Source of the DNA: Armigeres subalbatus
Taxonomy: Eukaryota; Arthropoda; Insecta; Diptera; Culicidae
Length of the DNA: 64,000 nucleotides
Assembly: GCF_024139115.2 (NCBI RefSeq)
Contig: NC_085140.1
Location: 31,731,806-31,795,805 of the forward strand
Direction: 5' to 3'
Numbering within the stretch: the stretch's first letter is position 1; each line of letters opens with the position of its first letter. The notes beneath the pieces are model-generated. The model had not been told where the DNA came from. It made no database searches and saw only the letters and a program-made list of their open reading frames with translations. Positions 58,724 to 64,000 of the stretch are shown one piece after another. The position numbers were made by a program, and so were the translations under genes.

Positions 58724-59107
58724 TTATGTACTTTTCCATGGGACAGGTATGCGAGTGCGGCCAGTACTGAAATCATATTCACGTTCGAGTAATCTTCTCA
58801 ACCTGTCAGAAAATTTTTCCACCTCACTTGTTCTACTATTTGTTTCGATTGCTCCGGAACTGAAAATCGGAAATTCGATTCCACTCCAGTCTCCGCTCCC
58901 TTTCATCATCAGCAGCAGAAACACATCCGTTCCGATGTTTCCTTGCTGCCTACCTACCACACCCACCGACTCTGCAGCTGTATCGCGCTCCTCCTCGCGT
59001 CGTCGTGCCTTTGCACGCAAATCATTGTCGATGAAATTCCGATTTCCATCCTGTTGATCAGCCAACAACAACAGGCGGCGCGGCAGAAGCAGCAGCAGCA
59101 TCATCAT
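58724..59107 (-). CDS. Hypothetical 127-residue frame with a hydrophobic start
   Basis: The frame starts with three Met, then LLLLLPRRLLLLA, like a signal peptide interrupted by two Arg. It continues with a charged stretch (LRAKARRREEERD) and ends near PWKST. The Leu run comes from a CAG/CTG repeat. The plus strand is also open over most of it. There is no family match. Real gene status is doubtful, but the mixed composition is unlike the nearby AT-rich DNA. Confidence 0.2.
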   Translation of the reverse strand: MMMLLLLLPRRLLLLADQQDGNRNFIDNDLRAKARRREEERDTAAESVGVVGRQQGNIGTDVFLLLMMKGSGDWSGIEFPIFSSGAIETNSRTSEVEKFSDRLRRLLEREYDFSTGRTRIPVPWKST

Positions 59108-60150
59108 CCATCCGCGAAGTTTATATTTATTTTCACATATTTTTCTCTCTCATAGCGGTGTCAACTTCCCCTCGAGAGCTTGACATTTTTCCGATTGCAG
59201 TTGCCGGCGACACTTCATTCAGTCGATTTTTTGTTGTTGCAAAAAGCTGCCATGATCATCATCGTCATCGTCCTTCTCATCTGATGATCATCGCCAAGCC
59301 GTTGCTGCCATTGAAAGTCGAAAGTCGGCAGCAATTTTCATCATCCCCCCACCCATCTCTATCGTCTGCTGTGTTCTCTTTTGAATGAAATGTAAATTTT
59401 TCATTTTTATGGCACTCAAACCCCTTTTCACGCTTTTCCACACGCATTCGGATAAAACACCAGAAAAATGTTTACTTCCACTTAACTGCAAAAATATTAT
59501 CTTTAGTTAGCGATAAAACATGTATATCTTTCGTGTGATGCTTTTTTGTGCTAAGCACAAAAAAGAAAAACGGTGAAAAGAAAAACCGGTCCCGACTGAT
59601 GCTAATGGAATGCTTTAAACAAGAGTTAAGTCATCTTGTTTCAGCTCATTTTGCGTCTGGCTTCAGTCATCTTCCAGAACGGGCAAGCATTTCGGGGTAG
59701 GTACTTGGCTGGCAGTGCTACAAAAAGAATGAAGCACAACTATAGAGGGAAAGGGTTGCTGGTGGAATAATAATTGTGCATTTCCAACAACACCGAGATA
59801 GCCTTTTTTCACTGTTCCTCCAGTCAGTCGCACGTCCCCATGACTACATTTTGTTCAGCACGCAAAGGAAATCCCGCCGTTGTTTTACTCGCGTCTGCAT
59901 TATAAATTTTATGAAAGCAAATGCATCTCCTTTGGCACCCTCTAGTTGAGTTGTAGAGCCGGCTGTGGTTCAGGGTCGGGTTGATGGGATTTACTGGGAT
60001 TAATGAAAACTGTCACCACAGTTTTATGAGGAATAAGTGAAAAGGATCTCTTCTGTGGTTTATTCGTGAAATGCATTTTTATCATGAAATCAACAATTAT
60101 GAGGAGTGCGAGTTCTGCCGTGTTTTTTTGACAGAACGATCACGTTTATT
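59108..60150. other. Unassigned sequence
   Basis: A 25-base perfect hairpin (CTTTTTTGTGCT, A, then the complement) lies at about 59541-59566. No gene or mobile element was recognised. Confidence 0.4.
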
Positions 60151-60154
60151 TTGA

Positions 60155-61130
60155 AAATTCCTGATTTTCCTTCGGATATCTTGTAGAAGTTCTTTCCTAA
60201 ATTTCTTCGGGATTTCTACAAATTCTGCAGAAATCCTCCATAATTTTTTTCAAGTGAGCCATGAGAAGATTCACATAAAATGTTTCTTCGGAATTTTCTT
60301 CTGGAATTTCGATTTCCTCCAGAAATTCTTCTAAAAGTTTCTTCAGAAATTTCGTACGGGAGGGAGTATAATGGTATAATTCCTAGTGAAAATATTGGCA
60401 AAAATACTGAATTGTGTGAAAAATCTAGTTTTGCTTCAGAGGTGAGCCAGCCTAGGGCTGAAAGCCTCTAAAATAAAGACAATAATAATAATAGTTTTGC
60501 TTCAAATGCGTTTTCTTCAGTTACATTTTTTCTAAATTTGGAACGAGTATGCGTAGAACGGCAGCTTAGCTAAGTGCTAAAATCCTCTTAAATAAAGAAA
60601 TACATATTCCTACAGAAATTTGCAGGCACTAGTGAAGAAAATTTTCCAAAAGTTCCCCGTACTGAATTTTTGGGAAATATGTTATTCATTCCTCGGGACT
60701 TCTTGAGAAGGGAATCCTAGATAAGGAATTCTAATTTGGAAAATAAAGACACTCTTTCCCTTCAGAAGTCATGGATAAGAATATCACAGGAAATCTTTGT
60801 AAAAGGAACGAAGTGATTCCTCAGAATGCAAGGAGTTCGTGAAGGAGAAATTTTCCATTGTTGTAAGAAAGATGAATTATCTAGCTCTAGCATATCTTCC
60901 CCAGGATCCTCGGAGGAGGGGTTCTTCAAAATTCCTGGAGGTGAAATTGCTCATAAGTTCTGCAAGAGGAGTTTCCCAAAATTCGTGCGACAGTAACTGC
61001 CTTGGGCTTTTTACGGGTCACTTCCCCAAAATTCCTGAATAAGTATTCCGGAGATTTTTTTGTAGAAAGAATTCGTGAAGGAGGAACTTCCTTTTATTTC
61101 TGAAGGAGATATTCTCCATAAATCCTAAAG
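60155..61130. repeat. Degenerate GGAATTCTTC-type repeats with retroelement tails
   Basis: 60155-60360 and 60600-61130 carry scattered GAAATTCTTC and GGAATTC motifs of the 33.4-kb family at high divergence. Between them are two short segments ending AGCCTCTAAAATAAAGACAATAATAATAAT (60430-60493) and ATCCTCTTAAATAAAGAAATAC (60560-60605). They resemble 3' tails of non-LTR elements. Confidence 0.45.
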
Positions 61131-61419
61131 CAAGAATATTCGGGACTTCAACATAAGGCTGAACACGAAAAGTTGTAAAAGTAAAAATCTATCATATGGG
61201 TAAAATAACAAAAAACTGAAACTCGAAAAGCTGAAAAATTGTGTGAAATCGAATTTCACGGAAGAATTCACATTTGACGTTAATAGGAGCACAAACTAAA
61301 ATAAACCGAAACCTTCTTGCAACTCCCTGTTTTTCAATTTTTATATGGCATTCTCATTTTTTTGGCTGTAGAGCACAAGAAATTTGGAGGTATAGGAAGG
61401 ATAGAAAGGAACAAGACTG
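61131..61419. other. Unassigned AT-rich sequence
   Basis: Nothing recognised. Confidence 0.4.
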
Positions 61420-61676
61420 GTAAGACGCGCGGCTGCAAAGCAAGACCATGCTGAGGGTGGCTGGGTTCGATTCCCGGTGCCGGTCTAGGCAATTTTCGGA
61501 TTGGAAATTGTATCGACTTTCCTGGGCATAAAAGTATCATCGTGTTAGCCTCATGATATAAGAATGCAAAAATGGTAACCTGGCTAAGAAACCTCGCAGT
61601 TAGTAACTGTGGAAGTGCTTAATGAACACTAAGCTGCGAGGCGGCTCTGCCTCAGTGTGGGGATGTAATGCCAATC
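61420..61676 (+). mobile_element. tRNA-derived SINE, 5' truncated
   Basis: It starts at GGTAAGACGCGCGGCTGCAAAG, carries box B GGTTCGATTCC, and ends ...GGGGATGTAATGCCAAT without the usual AAGAAG tail. Truncation at GGTAAGACG is close to that of the copy at 12762. No clear TSD. Confidence 0.85.
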
Positions 61677-61689
61677 ATTCTTGGCAAGA

Positions 61690-62065
61690 ATAACTCCTTA
61701 TTTTTTCTTTTTATTTTAATCTCTTCATTCTTCTTCTTCTTCCTCTTTTGTTCTCCTTTTATTTTGTTCTACCTTCTTTTTTCTTTATTCTTCCTTCTTC
61801 CTTCTCTCTTTTTTGTCTTCTATCTCTTTTTTTTCTTTTTTTCTTCTTTCTTTTTCAACTTTTCTTTGTTCCTTCATCTTTTACTTTCTTCCTTCTGCGT
61901 TCTACCTTCTTTGTTCTTATTTATTGCTCCATAGTTCCTTCTCCCTTGTTTCTAGTTCCTTCTTCTGTCTTCTGTCTTTCTTCTATCTTACCTTCTTATC
62001 CTTCTTCTTACTTCTTCCTACTTTTTTTTTGTTTTTTTTACTTTCATTTTACTTTGATCTTTTTC
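61690..62065. repeat. Polypyrimidine tract, about 375 bp
   Basis: An almost purine-free plus strand is made of TTCTTC, TTTCTTT and CCTTCTT units. Similar sequence resumes after the inserted retroposon at 63423-63540, so the original tract was near 490 bp. Phe/Ser-rich frames here are artefacts. Confidence 0.85.
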
Positions 62066-63422
62066 ATCAGTGCGTGATCTCTCTTGTTTCGGACAGCAGA
62101 ACGATCGCGTGGTCGGACGAAATATTGTGTTCTGCATTGCGCGGCCGGTAAAAAAATTAATCAGTTCAGTGCGTGATCTCTCTTGTTTCGGACAGCAGAA
62201 CGATCGCGTGGTCGGACGAAATATTGTGTTCTGCATTGCGCGGCCGGTAATAAAATTAATCAGTTCAGTGCGTGATCTCTCTTGTTTCGGACAGCAGAAC
62301 GATCGCGTGGTCGGACGAATTATTGTGTTCTGCATTGCGCGGCCGGTAATAAAATAAAATTAATCAGTTCAGTGCGTGATCTCTCTTGTTTCGGACAGCA
62401 GAACGATCGCGTGGTCGGACGAAATATTGTGTTCTGCATTGCGCGGCCGGTAATAAAATTAATCAGTTCAGTGCGTGATCTCTCTTGTTTCGGACAGCAG
62501 AACGATCGCGTGGTCGGACGAAATATTGTGTTCTGCATTGCGCGGCCGGTAATAAAATAAAATTAATCAGTTCAGTGCGTGGTCTCTGTTGAGTCGGACA
62601 GCGGCACGATCGCGAGGTCGGACGAAATATTGGGTTCTGCATTGCGCGGCCGGTAATAAAATAAAATTAATCAGTTCAGTGCGTGATCTCTCTTGTTTCG
62701 GACAGCAGAACGATCGCGTGGACGGACGAAATATTGGGTTCTGCATTGCGCGGCCGGTAATAAAATTAATCAGTTCAGTGCGTGATCTCTCTTGTTTCGA
62801 AGAGGGCTTGGTAGTTAAGAGGCTACTGCTTCTGCATCATATGCAGGAGGTCGTGGGTGCAATCCCAGGTCCGTTCCATTCTCCTACTTTGTATCTTTCT
62901 CTTTATTTCTCATGTTCTAGCAATCGCTAGAACTGGAAATGGACTTCCATACCGTTTCCATTACTATTACTATACCTTCAACTTGAGTATTCTAACAGTA
63001 ATCTGCTAGAATTGGAAATGAACTATAGAGCTCGTTTCCTACATCCAATTAGAAATTCCATCAGTTATCTTCTCCTATCTATCACAATGGCAGCTCGTTA
63101 ACCAAGACGGACCTCTGCCTCTCCAACCTAACCCAAAAATTCCAACAAATTCCGCATGAACTCGTGGCAAGTGCAGAGGTATATTCGGCTTGCAGTGGGC
63201 GAGTGATTGCATCATCATTTCCTCCCCCTTCCCTACATTGACTTGCATTCTGACGTGGCAGGCGCCAGTATGACCTAACAAATGAGATCACCAGTACTTG
63301 CACATTGAAGATGTGTGCTAGTCCCAAGCAAACATCTGTTGGTTCCCTGTGCAAGAACAGCTGATCTGGTCATAATGGAGTAGCAACTACGAAACGAGTC
63401 AATCAAGCTCAAGCTCAAGCTT
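62066..63422 (+). mobile_element. Retroposon with eight 5' tandem monomers, tRNA-like body, 24-bp TSD
   Basis: It is flanked by the perfect 24-bp duplication TTTCATTTTACTTTGATCTT+TTTC (62042-62065 and 63423-63446). 5' part: monomers of 99 or 104 bases starting at 62068, 62167, 62266, 62370, 62469, 62573, 62677 and 62776 (partial). Each begins TCAGTGCGTG, an arthropod initiator-like TCAGT. From 62803 follows a tRNA-like head (CTGCATCATATGCAG arm, box B-like GGGTGCAATCC), a body shared with the SINE at 28720-29285, and a 3' end with three (TCAAGC) units. No reverse transcriptase is encoded, so it is non-autonomous. Confidence 0.8.
62068..62799 (+). repeat. 99/104-bp tandem monomers (7 full + 1 partial)
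   Basis: Lengths in order are 99, 99, 104, 99, 104, 104, 99 and a 24-base start. The difference is one extra AAAAT in the AATAAAATTAAT linker. Monomer 6 (62573-62676) is the most diverged (GTGGTCTCTGTTGAGTCGG). Since 99 is a multiple of three, repeat-derived frames of 33-residue period are open on both strands. Confidence 0.95.
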
Positions 63423-63446
63423 TTTCATTTTACTTTGATCTTTTTC

Positions 63447-64000
63447 TTCCTTTTTGCCTTCTTACTTCTTCCTTTCTTTGTTTTTTCTCCTTCCCTTTTC
63501 TTTCTTCTTTCTTCCTACATTATTACTGGCTTTTTTATCTTTATTTAAGAGATTTTCGGCCCTTGACCGGTTCATCTCTTTCTTCCGACATCATCGGGAT
63601 TGTTTACACACCGCCTCGGCACCTTGTGTTAAAATTTACTGTGTTACGTTGCTCTTATAAAGTCGTGTTTTGCTTCTAATTGTAACCATTAGTGTTGTGT
63701 ATAACAGTCAAGTTGAGGATTGCTCACAAAAAGTGATATGGGCACTGACGACATCCAAGCTTTTCGGTTGGTTGCTAAAAACAGGGACGTTACTACATTG
63801 TCCTTTATGTCTTTTTAAATTGGAATGAGTACCTGAAGCCCAAAGCACTCTCTTCAACAACAAAGCCGAAAGGAATCGTATTCCGAGAATTCTCTGGCGA
63901 CAGCTCGAATTCATTTTTTTGGCGACCAAGACTTCCATCAGCATCCAACGATCCGCTGAACATCCCAGTGGAAGCAGAAATGGTGATGATAGAGTAAATC
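63447..64000. other. Unassigned sequence after the polypyrimidine tract
   Basis: The pyrimidine-rich stretch ends near 63540. The rest shows no recognised gene. The 63708-63944 minus frame has no known motif and may run past the window edge. Confidence 0.35.

Noticed and set aside
61668..62077. Phe-rich frames
   Set aside because: They translate a polypyrimidine tract. Low complexity with no gene evidence.
62070..62560. 33-residue periodic frames in the monomer array
   Set aside because: They arise from 99-bp units on both strands. 104-bp units break the phase.
1..64000. CRISPR arrays, bacterial operons or phage features
   Set aside because: Repeats lack unique spacers, and there are no ribosome-binding-site-led gene runs. 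Sequence character is that of an insect genome.

Overview
This is eukaryotic, AT-rich, repeat-dense DNA that looks like intergenic or intronic sequence from a culicine mosquito (Aedes-type). The reasons are tRNA-derived SINEs, very many palindromic MITEs, small LTR and non-LTR retroelement relics, introns of about 60 bp with a CTAAT branch-point motif, and no operons or ribosome-binding sites. The species is inferred, not proven. No intact long gene is visible. Most open frames are chance frames or lie in repeats.

Layout. 1-3.1 kb: nothing recognised. 3.1-14 kb: foldbacks and MITEs, including a TTAA-flanked piggyBac-type element (3471-4738), an 8-bp-TSD element (9568-9827), a four-layer nested insertion (11517-13054) and a hAT-type MITE (13475-13844). 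14-17 kb: unassigned. 16.97-18.25 kb: a 22-bp minisatellite. 18.3-22 kb: unassigned. 22.2-26.3 kb: degenerate GGAATTCCTCC-type arrays carrying two SINE copies. 27.7-28.6 kb: AATATTGTTG-rich blocks around a candidate 108-codon, three-exon minus-strand gene. 28.7-29.3 kb: a second SINE family split by a TA-flanked MITE. 30.2-31.4 kb: a 1.15-kb LTR element with identical LTRs and a TSD. 33.4-34.9 kb: a homogeneous 24-bp tandem array. 37.9-42.4 kb: an AT-rich foldback, a SINE inserted in a reverse-transcriptase relic, and a 2.9-kb structure with 400-bp inverted arms. 44-46.9 kb: MITEs and another reverse-transcriptase relic. 47.4-51.1 kb: a shattered minus-strand Ty3/gypsy-like element with at least three MITEs in it. 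51.2-53.0 kb: a 1.8-kb palindromic element. 57.4-58.2 kb: a hAT-type transposase pseudogene. 61.4-63.5 kb: a SINE, a polypyrimidine tract, and a retroposon with eight 5' tandem monomers and a 24-bp TSD.

The window is best read as a record of nested transposition, since several insertions date one another. The two observations most worth follow-up are the three-exon mini-gene at 28.05-28.50 kb and the monomer-headed retroposon at 62.07-63.42 kb. No database search could be run, so family names are given only where motifs, TSDs or terminal repeats support them.
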